A stretch of DNA of 64,000 nucleotides. Source: Magnimaribacter mokuoloeensis (GTDB taxonomy: Bacteria > Pseudomonadota > Gammaproteobacteria > Magnimaribacterales > Magnimaribacteraceae). The notes beneath the pieces were generated by a model that was not told the origin of the DNA, did not search any database, and worked only from the letters and a program-made list of their open reading frames with translations. This document shows positions 24,516 to 32,358 of this stretch, one piece after another; position 1 is the stretch's first letter; every line of letters begins with the position of its first letter. The position numbers and the translations under genes were made by a program. The DNA lies in contig CP151794.1 in the NCBI GenBank assembly GCA_041860225.1, forward strand, positions 558,001-622,000, read 5' to 3'.

Positions 24516-25319
24516 ATGCCACTTATTCAAGAACAATTTTTTGATATTGGAGCGAACCTTACTCATAAATCATTTGATCAAGATTTAGAAGAAGTTCTGC
24601 GAGCTGCTTCTGAATCAGGAGTTAAACGAATGTCAGTAACCGGAAGTTGCTTGGAAGATAGCATTTCTGCTTATGAGATTGCTCAAAATAATTCAGGTAT
24701 GTGTATTTCTAGCGCTGGAATTCATCCTCATAATGCTAAAGAATATTCACCAGGTCTTTTTTCTGAAATTAAATCTCTTCTTGAAAATGAAGAAGTAAAA
24801 TCTATTGGTGAAACAGGCTTGGACTTTTACAGAAACTTTTCTTCACCGGAAGAACAGCAATTAAGCTTTGAAGCACATTTAGAACTTTCAATTGAGACTA
24901 AAATTCCATTATTCCTTCATGAAAGAGATGCTCATGAAAAATTTGTAGAAATCACTTCATTGTATATTGATGAAATGCCAAAGAGTGTTGTGCATTGTTT
25001 TACAGGAAATAAAGAATCCTTAATTAAGTACATAGATATGGGTTTTTATATTGGAATTACAGGATGGATATGTGATGAAAGGAGAGGTGAACACTTAGAA
25101 GAGCTGATTCCTTTGATTCCGTTGGAAAAGTTGATGATAGAAACTGATGCCCCTTACTTGCTTCCTCGCGATATGGGCTTTGATAACTCGACTAGAAATG
25201 AACCAAGGTTCCTTGGACATATTGCAAGGAAAATTGCAGGATTAAGAAAAGAAAGTGAAGAGTTAGTTTTTTCTGCTATATATATGAATTCACTTGATTT
25301 TTTTAATTTAAAAATCTAG
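24516..25319 (+). CDS. tatD: TatD-family metal-dependent hydrolase
   Basis: A 267-residue TIM-barrel hydrolase. FDIGANLTH near the start is the altered metal motif particular to TatD proper (YcfH and YjjV have HxH). Others are GIHPHNAK, GETGLDFYRN, LPLFLHERDAHE-like IPLFLHERDA, VVHCFTG and ETDAPYLLP, giving the metal ligands. TatD is a 3'-5' exonuclease and DNase linked to DNA repair and RNA turnover. The 3' end overlaps the convergent glutaredoxin-like gene by 12 bases. It is the only plus-strand gene between 10.9 and 36.9 kb. Confidence 0.92.
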   Translation: MPLIQEQFFDIGANLTHKSFDQDLEEVLRAASESGVKRMSVTGSCLEDSISAYEIAQNNSGMCISSAGIHPHNAKEYSPGLFSEIKSLLENEEVKSIGETGLDFYRNFSSPEEQQLSFEAHLELSIETKIPLFLHERDAHEKFVEITSLYIDEMPKSVVHCFTGNKESLIKYIDMGFYIGITGWICDERRGEHLEELIPLIPLEKLMIETDAPYLLPRDMGFDNSTRNEPRFLGHIARKIAGLRKESEELVFSAIYMNSLDFFNLKI

Positions 25320-25538
25320 AAATTCTTGAATCTTTTGAGAATCAAAAGGCCAAAGTAATTCTTGATTCTTATAAATCAAGACTGGAATTCTATCCCAATA
25401 TTTATCGTGATAAGTTCTTTTGGAGTAGATATCCAACTCATCTAAGATAAAATCTTTAGTTTCAATTTCAGAAAGAAGAGTTCGAGCTTGTTCACATAGA
25501 TGACAATCCTTTCCGGTGAGAAGAATTAGTTCTTTCAT
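25308..25538 (-). CDS. Glutaredoxin-like small thioredoxin-fold protein (DUF836)
   Basis: A 76-residue protein with the glutaredoxin-like DUF836 layout: strand ILLTGKDCHLCEQAR with the CxxC redox pair (Cys13 and Cys16), ELDIYSKRTYHDKY and the cis-Pro strand RIPVLIYKN. It could reduce disulfides or mixed disulfides in the cytoplasm. It is the last gene of the long minus-strand run and overlaps the racemase gene by 4 bases. Confidence 0.8.
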   Translation of the reverse strand: MKELILLTGKDCHLCEQARTLLSEIETKDFILDELDIYSKRTYHDKYWDRIPVLIYKNQELLWPFDSQKIQEFLDF

Positions 25539-26665
25539 ACCACTGAACCAGAAGCTAAAAGATCATCAACTTCATCTTGATTCATACCAAGTGTTTCCAA
25601 TATCTCCTTAGAGTGTTCACCTGCAATGGCTGGGGGTAATTGAATTTCATTCTCTGTTCTATCGAATCTCGGAGCAGGTGCTGGTTGAGTTACACCTTCG
25701 AGTTCTATAAACGTTTGTCTTGCCACATTATGTGGATGGTTAGGTGCCTCGCTCATATCTAAAACTGGTGCGAAACAAACATCTGTTCCCTCCATCAAAG
25801 AACACCAGTCATCTCTTGTTTTTGTAAGAAATACATCTCGTATAAGCTTTTTCTTATCTGCCCATGTGTCTCTTTTCATTTGATCTCCAAAATCTTCTTC
25901 AGATAATTCCGCTATTTCACATAACAATGAATAAAATTGAGGTTCTATAGAACCTATAGAAATATACTTACCGTCAATGCATTCATATGTATCATAAAAG
26001 TGGGCGGCGCCATCCAAAAGATTGGTCTGACGTTCTAAATTCCAAAATCCTGATTGATGCATGGAATACATCATCGTCATGAGTAATGACGATCCATCTG
26101 TCATTGCAGCATCTATAACCTGTCCTTTTCCTGAATTCTTTGTCTCTAAGAGGGCAGAAACAATACCCAATGCAAGAAGCATTCCCCCTCCTCCAAAATC
26201 TCCAATTAAATTAAGGGGAGGAACGGGAGGAGAGTCATTTCTACCTATCGCTGCTAGAGCCCCTGATAAAGAGATGTAGTTGATGTCGTGACCAGCTGCA
26301 TTAGCTAGAGGTCCAGTTTGACCCCAACCAGTCATCCTTCCGTAAACAATCCTTTCGTTCCTGTCCTGACAGATTTCTGGTCCTAATCCAAGTCTTTCCA
26401 TAACACCCGGTCTAAAACCCTCAAAAATAACATCAGAACTCTCAACTAACTTCAAAACAACCTCAACACCCTGAGGAGATTTGAGATCTACTGCAATAGA
26501 TTTCTTGCCTCTATTAGCTGGCTCTTCACGTGAACCAGTGCCTGCTGCAGATGCTCTATCAACTCTTATAACTTCAGCACCTAGATCAGCTAAAATCATT
26601 CCACAAAATGGACCTGGACCTATTCCAGCCATTTCAATAATCTTTAATCCTTTTAGAGGTCCCAT
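25535..26665 (-). CDS. Alpha-methylacyl-CoA racemase-like enzyme
   Basis: A 376-residue class III CoA-transferase family protein with residues specific to alpha-methylacyl-CoA racemase: GHDINYISLSGAL carries the catalytic His, NLIGDFGGGGM the catalytic Asp, and SIGSIEPQFY the Glu of the active site. This enzyme interconverts R and S 2-methylacyl-CoA and is needed to degrade branched-chain fatty acids or isoprenoid side chains. It sits between an MMPL exporter (1-base gap) and a glutaredoxin-like gene. A plain CoA-transferase is the alternative. Confidence 0.82.
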   Translation of the reverse strand: MGPLKGLKIIEMAGIGPGPFCGMILADLGAEVIRVDRASAAGTGSREEPANRGKKSIAVDLKSPQGVEVVLKLVESSDVIFEGFRPGVMERLGLGPEICQDRNERIVYGRMTGWGQTGPLANAAGHDINYISLSGALAAIGRNDSPPVPPLNLIGDFGGGGMLLALGIVSALLETKNSGKGQVIDAAMTDGSSLLMTMMYSMHQSGFWNLERQTNLLDGAAHFYDTYECIDGKYISIGSIEPQFYSLLCEIAELSEEDFGDQMKRDTWADKKKLIRDVFLTKTRDDWCSLMEGTDVCFAPVLDMSEAPNHPHNVARQTFIELEGVTQPAPAPRFDRTENEIQLPPAIAGEHSKEILETLGMNQDEVDDLLASGSVV

Positions 26666-26666
26666 A

Positions 26667-29138
26667 TTAATCTCCTGTAATTTTTTCTTTCCCCAATGGC
26701 TTAAAATAAAGAATAAGTTGGGGTAATAGTGTTAGTGCACCTAATAATGCCATAACCATGGCGAGTGATACAAAAAATCCAAAATAAACACTGGGATTGA
26801 AATTAGACGTAGCAAAAACTAAGAAACCTAGAATAATTGTTAATGAAGTATAGAACATAGCCCTACCTATTGTTCTATGACTGTTATGCATTGAATTCTT
26901 GTAATTTCCTGAAATAGCAAATTCTTTCTTAAATCTATGAATATAGTGAATAGTATTATCAACAGCCATACCTACACTTATTGCGGCTACAGTGATGGTC
27001 ATAATATCAAGCGGGATGCCGAATAAGCCCATTGTCCCCAGAACAACACTGGCAGCTAATAGGTTTGGAATAATACCAATAATGGACAGATAAAAAGATC
27101 TGAAGAGTATTAGGAACATTAAGAAAATAATTGTGAAAACAATGACTATGGTTCCAATCTGGGAATCAAATAAACTTTGGAGCATATTGTTGTATAAAAC
27201 TGCTAAACCAGTAAGCCTAAACTGATCTTTAGTTAGACCATATTCTTTTTCAAGATTAGTTGAAATTTCTTCCAAGAGTTCATTACGGTTTAACCCTTCA
27301 GCAGATTCTATTACTCTAGCAGATATTCTCACTTGATTTTCATCTTGGCTGATATAAGAACTAAGTAAATTTTCTTTTATATCTTCAGGTAGCATATTTT
27401 TGACTAAAGCCAAATCAAGTTCAGATAATGGTTCACCGTCCTTTAATTCTCTAGCTACCTTAATTCCACTAGCTACAGATAAGACCTTTCCTATCTCAGG
27501 TAAAGAATCAATATAATCATGAATTGCTTCCAATCTATCTAATGAAATGGTATTCCACCAATATCCATTTTGTAACTCATCATCCTCGAAACCAAAATCA
27601 TCATCAAAATTATCTTCTTCCTGAATATTCCAATCACTAGGAGCATTAATTACTATATCTAGAGGAGCTGTCCCTCCTAACCTTGTATCTAGCAAGTCCA
27701 TACCTTTGTAAATTTCTGTCGATGGTTTGAAATAGTCAATAAATCTATTTTCAACAGTCAATTGATTAATTCCATATAAAGAGATGGAAAAAAGCACGAT
27801 TGCTATTAAAGTAATGTAATTGCCTAACTTTTCCGTAAGGGATGAAAAAATAACAGTTACTCCTTTGCTAAAATCTCTCGATTCTTTACCTTTCTTGGAA
27901 GTGAATAAGAGCATGAAAATAGGGAAAAGAATGAACGAAAATAAAAAAGCAAAAAATATTCCAGCAACCATCATTTTGCCAAAATCTATCACTGGTTTAA
28001 TTTCACTCACCCCTAAAGAGGCAAAGGCAATAATAGTGGTTAAAGCAGTGTAGAAACAAGGCTTAAGCATCTGTGTTATTGTCATTGCGACTAATTCTTG
28101 TCTTGTTGCAGAGGCATTGATTTCATACAACTCCTGATATCTAACAATTAAATGGATAGTCAAGGAAATAGAAATTATCAAAAGCAAAGATATAAAGTTT
28201 GACGAAACAACTGTCACCCTCCAGTCCATCCAACCTAAAAAGCCTATAACAAATACTGCTATCAGGGCGCTTGATACTAAAGGCATTGTTACCCAACGTA
28301 ACTTCTTGAATATAATACTTAAGGTCACTACGAACATAACCAAAACACCTAATGCGAAATACTGTAAATCGCTTTTGATAAAGCTGATCATATCTGAAGC
28401 TATCATTGCTGTGCCTCCAAGATAAATATCTCCACTATCTCTAAACTCATTCATGGCTTGTCTGGTGTCTTCAATTAAGGTATCTCTCTCAATCGAAGCT
28501 TGAGCATTCAATAACTTAATTTCCTCATTTACAGTTTCTAAAGCTAAGTCATGCACATCAGGAGAGTATTGATCAGAATTGATTAAATCTAGAATCTCAT
28601 AGCGTTTATTGATGGCTGCATCGTATTCAGGATTATTGGCAAGTATTAATTGCATCGCCGTGTAATTTGTCTCTTTATCAGTAAGTAATTCAGTATAGAG
28701 AGGGCTATTTTTAAATTCCTGTCGGGCAAGATCTTTATCTGCTCCTTCGTCCTCTATGGTTCGCAAATTATCTACTAATTCGCTCATGCTCATTTTGGGA
28801 CTAAAAAGTAAAGGAGCATCTAGATAACTTAATACTGATTCAACTCCATCAATATTTTCGAATACAGTAACCATTTCACGAACCTGAGCTACAGTTTTTT
28901 CAGAGAATAAGTCTTCTTGGGGATCAAAAATAACGATCAAGAAATCTGAAGAGGAGTAATCAGAGTTTACCTCTCTGTAATATTTTAAGTCGTCATCACT
29001 TTCCAAAACTAAAGAATCTGAGGAAGCATCAAGCTTGAAATTATCCAAGTTGAATAAGGAGAAAACTAAAGCAACAACAAAAATAAATAATAAAGATTTT
29101 GGGTTTGTTGTAATAAATTTAGATAAAGAATTAGACAT
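26667..29138 (-). CDS. RND-superfamily transporter, MMPL/HAE3 type
   Basis: About 823 residues, with two halves each having a large periplasmic loop and about six membrane segments (first near 14-32 and 240-410, second 440-460 and 640-815). Segments such as TVSIGMAVDNTIHYIHRFKKE near the C-terminus, and matching LISISLTIHLIVRYQELYE in the first half, are the MMPL/SSD signature. Members export lipids or sterol-like molecules. A longer start at 29201 would run 53 bases into the trhO gene, so the ATG at 29138 (MSNSLSKF) is chosen. The neighbouring racemase suggests a hydrophobic substrate. Confidence 0.85.
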   Translation of the reverse strand: MSNSLSKFITTNPKSLLFIFVVALVFSLFNLDNFKLDASSDSLVLESDDDLKYYREVNSDYSSSDFLIVIFDPQEDLFSEKTVAQVREMVTVFENIDGVESVLSYLDAPLLFSPKMSMSELVDNLRTIEDEGADKDLARQEFKNSPLYTELLTDKETNYTAMQLILANNPEYDAAINKRYEILDLINSDQYSPDVHDLALETVNEEIKLLNAQASIERDTLIEDTRQAMNEFRDSGDIYLGGTAMIASDMISFIKSDLQYFALGVLVMFVVTLSIIFKKLRWVTMPLVSSALIAVFVIGFLGWMDWRVTVVSSNFISLLLIISISLTIHLIVRYQELYEINASATRQELVAMTITQMLKPCFYTALTTIIAFASLGVSEIKPVIDFGKMMVAGIFFAFLFSFILFPIFMLLFTSKKGKESRDFSKGVTVIFSSLTEKLGNYITLIAIVLFSISLYGINQLTVENRFIDYFKPSTEIYKGMDLLDTRLGGTAPLDIVINAPSDWNIQEEDNFDDDFGFEDDELQNGYWWNTISLDRLEAIHDYIDSLPEIGKVLSVASGIKVARELKDGEPLSELDLALVKNMLPEDIKENLLSSYISQDENQVRISARVIESAEGLNRNELLEEISTNLEKEYGLTKDQFRLTGLAVLYNNMLQSLFDSQIGTIVIVFTIIFLMFLILFRSFYLSIIGIIPNLLAASVVLGTMGLFGIPLDIMTITVAAISVGMAVDNTIHYIHRFKKEFAISGNYKNSMHNSHRTIGRAMFYTSLTIILGFLVFATSNFNPSVYFGFFVSLAMVMALLGALTLLPQLILYFKPLGKEKITGD

Positions 29139-29148
29139 TGTTATGACT

Positions 29149-30066
29149 TTATTTTTGCTTTGCATTAGAACCCATATGCACATGACCTCTTTTTTCTGCA
29201 AGCTCTATTTGCAACTGTCTTTGTGCATACCTCTCTTTATCTTTTGCTGAAGAAGATTCGTAACAATGATGGCAAGATACTCCCTTTTCATAATATTCGG
29301 ATTTAAGGTCCATGTCCGAAAGAGGTCTTCTACAACCGAAACATTGATAATATTCACCAGGCTCTAGATTGCTATTCACCGTTACTCTTTCATCAAATAC
29401 AAAGCATTCTCCTTGCCAAAGATTCTCATCTTTTGAATCTTTTAGATATCTAAGTATTCCCCCGTCGAGTTGATTAACATCTTTAAATCCCTTTTCAATC
29501 ATAAAAGAAGAGGCTATTTCACATCTAATGCCACCTGTGCAGAACATAGCTATTTTCTTCTTTTTATCTTTAGATAATTTACTTTCTACAAAATCAGGAA
29601 ATTCGGTTAGGTTCTTCATGTTTGGAATCAGGGAATTTTTAAATGTGCCAATCTCGGTCTCATAATCATTCCTTACATCAATAACGATGGTATCAGGATC
29701 TGAGATTATTGAATTCCATTCAGAATAATTTAAGTGCTTGCCGCTTGTTTCTGTCGGATCAAAATCCCCTTCTAATGGTAATAGCTTTTCTCTACATTTT
29801 ATTTTTAATCTCTTAAAAGGCTCTGCCTTAGTTATAGACCATGTCAAATCCTGAAGTTTAAAATTAAATTTAGTATCAAGCATACTAATCAACTCTTCTA
29901 AATCGATTTTACGACCTGACAAGGTAGTGTTGATGCCTTGTGATGTAGAAAAAAATGTGCCTACAATATTCCTTTTCGTACAAAACCTTTCTACAGACCT
30001 CCCTACTTTTAAGTAATCCTCTATTTTTTCAATAGAGTAAAAGGTAACAACATGCTTAGCTGTCAT
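29149..30066 (-). CDS. trhO: tRNA uridine 5-hydroxylase TrhO (rhodanese-related)
   Basis: A 305-residue protein of the YceA/TrhO family. The N-terminal ACP-like/YceA fold (about 1-95) carries SQGINTTLSG, the central rhodanese domain has DVRNDYE and the loop CTGGIRCE with the active-site Cys, and the C-terminus has a four-cysteine metal site (CFGC and CHHC). TrhO makes 5-hydroxyuridine at tRNA position 34 using oxygen, parallel to the TrhP pathway. It follows bolA by 9 bases. Confidence 0.92.
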   Translation of the reverse strand: MTAKHVVTFYSIEKIEDYLKVGRSVERFCTKRNIVGTFFSTSQGINTTLSGRKIDLEELISMLDTKFNFKLQDLTWSITKAEPFKRLKIKCREKLLPLEGDFDPTETSGKHLNYSEWNSIISDPDTIVIDVRNDYETEIGTFKNSLIPNMKNLTEFPDFVESKLSKDKKKKIAMFCTGGIRCEIASSFMIEKGFKDVNQLDGGILRYLKDSKDENLWQGECFVFDERVTVNSNLEPGEYYQCFGCRRPLSDMDLKSEYYEKGVSCHHCYESSSAKDKERYAQRQLQIELAEKRGHVHMGSNAKQK

Positions 30067-30075
30067 TTTGAAAAG

Positions 30076-30396
30076 TTACGAGTCGTTCTTACTTCCACCA
30101 AGACAATCTGGTGAAGGCTCAGCCTTTTTATTTTTCTCCAACCACTCATCATCAGTGAAGGTGTGCAGGGATAAGGCATGAATAGGACCAGCAATTTCAT
30201 CTTGAATTTCCGCATAAATCAGTTGATGTCTTTTAACTAAATTGAGCCCTTCGAATAGATTAGAAATTGCAACTATCCTCACATGAGATTCTCTTCCTGG
30301 CTCTACATTATGAAGGTAGCTCTCATCAATGACTTCTAGATGGCTTGGTTGCAAAGCTTTTTTTAGTTTTGTTTCAATTGTTGTAATTGCACTCAT
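30076..30396 (-). CDS. bolA: BolA-family protein
   Basis: A 106-residue protein with the BolA fold: HLEVIDESYLH, ESHVRIVAIS and the LVKRHQLIYAEI helix-strand containing the conserved His used for iron-sulfur cluster binding with monothiol glutaredoxins. The tail IHALSLHTFTDDEW is also characteristic. BolA proteins take part in iron-sulfur trafficking and envelope gene control. It lies 9 bases from both ogt and trhO. Confidence 0.9.
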   Translation of the reverse strand: MSAITTIETKLKKALQPSHLEVIDESYLHNVEPGRESHVRIVAISNLFEGLNLVKRHQLIYAEIQDEIAGPIHALSLHTFTDDEWLEKNKKAEPSPDCLGGSKNDS

Positions 30397-30405
30397 GTAT
30401 GAATT

Positions 30406-30864
30406 TTAATTGCTTTCGAGGTTTAAGAGAAATCTTTTGATATCAAGGCCTCCAGTAAATCCGCCCAAACCTGATTGAGCCTTCACTCTATGACATGGAA
30501 TTATTAAAGGGAGAGGATTTTTTCCACATGCAGTTCCAACTGCTCTAAATGCTTTGGGACTACCAACTTTACCGGCCAAATCTGAATACGTAATACTTTT
30601 ACCATAGGGAATTTTTTGCATCTCTTGATAAACCTTTAATCTAAAATTAGTTGGTGAAATCTTAAAAGCAATATCAAATTTCTTCCTGCCTTCAAAGAAA
30701 TATTCATCTAACTGAGTAATTATGTATTTAAAGCTTTTGGAGTCCTTCTTGGCTTCTATCCCTTTAAGCATAGGATTGGTTAGTGAGATCGAAATAAGGT
30801 TATGATCTTCTATCAATAACCCTATATTGCCTACAGGAGAACTATAAGTATGTTTTAAAAGCAT
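30406..30864 (-). CDS. ogt: Methylated-DNA--protein-cysteine S-methyltransferase
   Basis: A 152-residue DNA-repair protein that moves methyl groups from O6-methylguanine to its own Cys. IIPCHRV holds the acceptor Cys; the helix-turn-helix PYGKSITYSDLAGKVG, the arginine finger in PKAFRAVGTACGKNP, and the C-terminal GLGGFTGG loop are intact. The start is set at the ATG of 30864, whose A is shared with the upstream transporter stop (TAATG), giving coupled translation; a start five codons earlier is possible. Ada's N-terminal regulatory domain is absent. Confidence 0.9.
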   Translation of the reverse strand: MLLKHTYSSPVGNIGLLIEDHNLISISLTNPMLKGIEAKKDSKSFKYIITQLDEYFFEGRKKFDIAFKISPTNFRLKVYQEMQKIPYGKSITYSDLAGKVGSPKAFRAVGTACGKNPLPLIIPCHRVKAQSGLGGFTGGLDIKRFLLNLESN

Positions 30865-32348
30865 TAATTGGCCTTCCAAACCTTGGTATCAGGATTGGCA
30901 GCATTTTCTTCATGTTCATCTCTAGTTAAGGTATATCCAGCAACTAGTGAAAGTGCTGAACCAAAAGCAATGATACATATTGGTATATACCATAAGGCTA
31001 GATTAGCTAAAATTTCACTTGGTACCTGGCCATTGAGCTGCTCTCTTATAACGGAGCTTTCAGGAAAAGAAATTAGAGAAAGAATTATTCCTGCAAAAGT
31101 TAAACCAAATCCACTCACTGCCTTATCAGCAAAACTTCTGGCTGAAAATAAGATTCCTTCTTCTCTTCTTCCGGTTTTTAACTGAATGTCCTCAACAAGA
31201 TCCATTAACATTGACGCCAGTGTTGCAAAAACAATAATTGCAGCTGAAACATTGATGACAACATGAATACACAAGGTAGGTAAAAGATAAGGACTTCCAT
31301 TTTCTGGAAATAAAGAGGTTCCGTAGGTTAAATCAGAATACCTGAGTGCAAATGGAAGTGCTGCAAATATAATCTGAAAGGCCCATATCGACATTACAGT
31401 ATTCTTTTTACCAAACCTGTCAGTAAAAAAAGGAGCTGCAAAAATTGCAATAATTGGAGCTAAATATAGACATAATCCTCTGGTCAGCATTTCATCTAAA
31501 CTTAGACCCCAGAAATAACTATCAAAGTAAACTGCAAATGCAGCCTCAATTCCGCCAGCCAAAGCAGCAAGCAAGCCAGAGAAAAATAGAAACATATAGG
31601 AGCGGTTTGAAAGTAATGTCTCTTTCACCTCAGTAAGAACTCTAGTAAAAGATGTATTTTTTCTTTCTGGTGGTTCAATTAAATCAGGGATATGTTTATG
31701 GGTTCCTGCAGCGGTTACTATAATTCCAATAAATATAAGTATTGCAGCAACTAATCCGTATTCAGACCATGCCTCTGGGTTATATCTTCCATCGGAGAAA
31801 GTTTCTGTTACGTTAGAAGGACCAAACCAAAACCATACCAAATTATAAGTGGTTAAACCCCCAAACCAACCAAAGAAATACCTAAATGACATCAATGAAG
31901 TTCTTTCAACATAGCTATCTGTTAACTCAGGACCAAGAGAGATAGAAGGAACCTCATAAAATGTTATAAAAACTCTTATTACAATTGCGCAAACAAGAAG
32001 ATAAGAAAATAATTGCCAGTCAGTCAGTGATTCTGGAGGAGTCCATAAAAAGTAGTATGTAATAGCTACCGGTAATGCAGCTGCATACATGAAAGGATGT
32101 CTCCTGCCCCATCTAGATCTGGTCCTATCTGAAAAATATCCTACTAGGGGATCTGTAATGGCATCAGCGATTAGTACTAAGTTTAAAGCTAGACCAGCCA
32201 TCCACGCTGGTAATCCTAAAACAGAACTGTACACAAAAAGAACAAAGTAGCTAAATCCATTATTCTTAATTCCAAAAGAAATTGAACCAAATCCATAGTA
32301 AAACTTTGTTTTAAAATCAATTTTCTTATTAGGTGTATTTTCTTCCAT
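30864..32348 (-). CDS. GPH-family (MelB-like) sugar transporter
   Basis: A 494-residue carrier with 12 membrane segments. YGFGSISFGIKNN at the start, ADAITDPLVGYFSDRTRSRWGRRHPFMY between segments 2 and 3 (the MelB-type cation and sugar site loop), and DLVEDIQLKTGRREEGILFSAR in the centre of the second half mark the glycoside-pentoside-hexuronide:cation symporters. It is a clear paralogue of the transporter at 35373. It follows the DUF3604 gene by 10 bases. The sugar or glycoside carried is unknown. Confidence 0.88.
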   Translation of the reverse strand: MEENTPNKKIDFKTKFYYGFGSISFGIKNNGFSYFVLFVYSSVLGLPAWMAGLALNLVLIADAITDPLVGYFSDRTRSRWGRRHPFMYAAALPVAITYYFLWTPPESLTDWQLFSYLLVCAIVIRVFITFYEVPSISLGPELTDSYVERTSLMSFRYFFGWFGGLTTYNLVWFWFGPSNVTETFSDGRYNPEAWSEYGLVAAILIFIGIIVTAAGTHKHIPDLIEPPERKNTSFTRVLTEVKETLLSNRSYMFLFFSGLLAALAGGIEAAFAVYFDSYFWGLSLDEMLTRGLCLYLAPIIAIFAAPFFTDRFGKKNTVMSIWAFQIIFAALPFALRYSDLTYGTSLFPENGSPYLLPTLCIHVVINVSAAIIVFATLASMLMDLVEDIQLKTGRREEGILFSARSFADKAVSGFGLTFAGIILSLISFPESSVIREQLNGQVPSEILANLALWYIPICIIAFGSALSLVAGYTLTRDEHEENAANPDTKVWKAN

Positions 32349-32358
32349 GATTTTTAGC

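Noticed and set aside
29139..29201. Longer N-terminus for the RND exporter
   Set aside because: It would overlap trhO by 53 bases and adds residues with no homology-like pattern; the ATG at 29138 starts directly before the first membrane segment.
30868..31185. A 105-codon open frame opposite the GPH transporter
   Set aside because: It is a shadow of the membrane-protein coding strand with no start signal and no recognisable fold.
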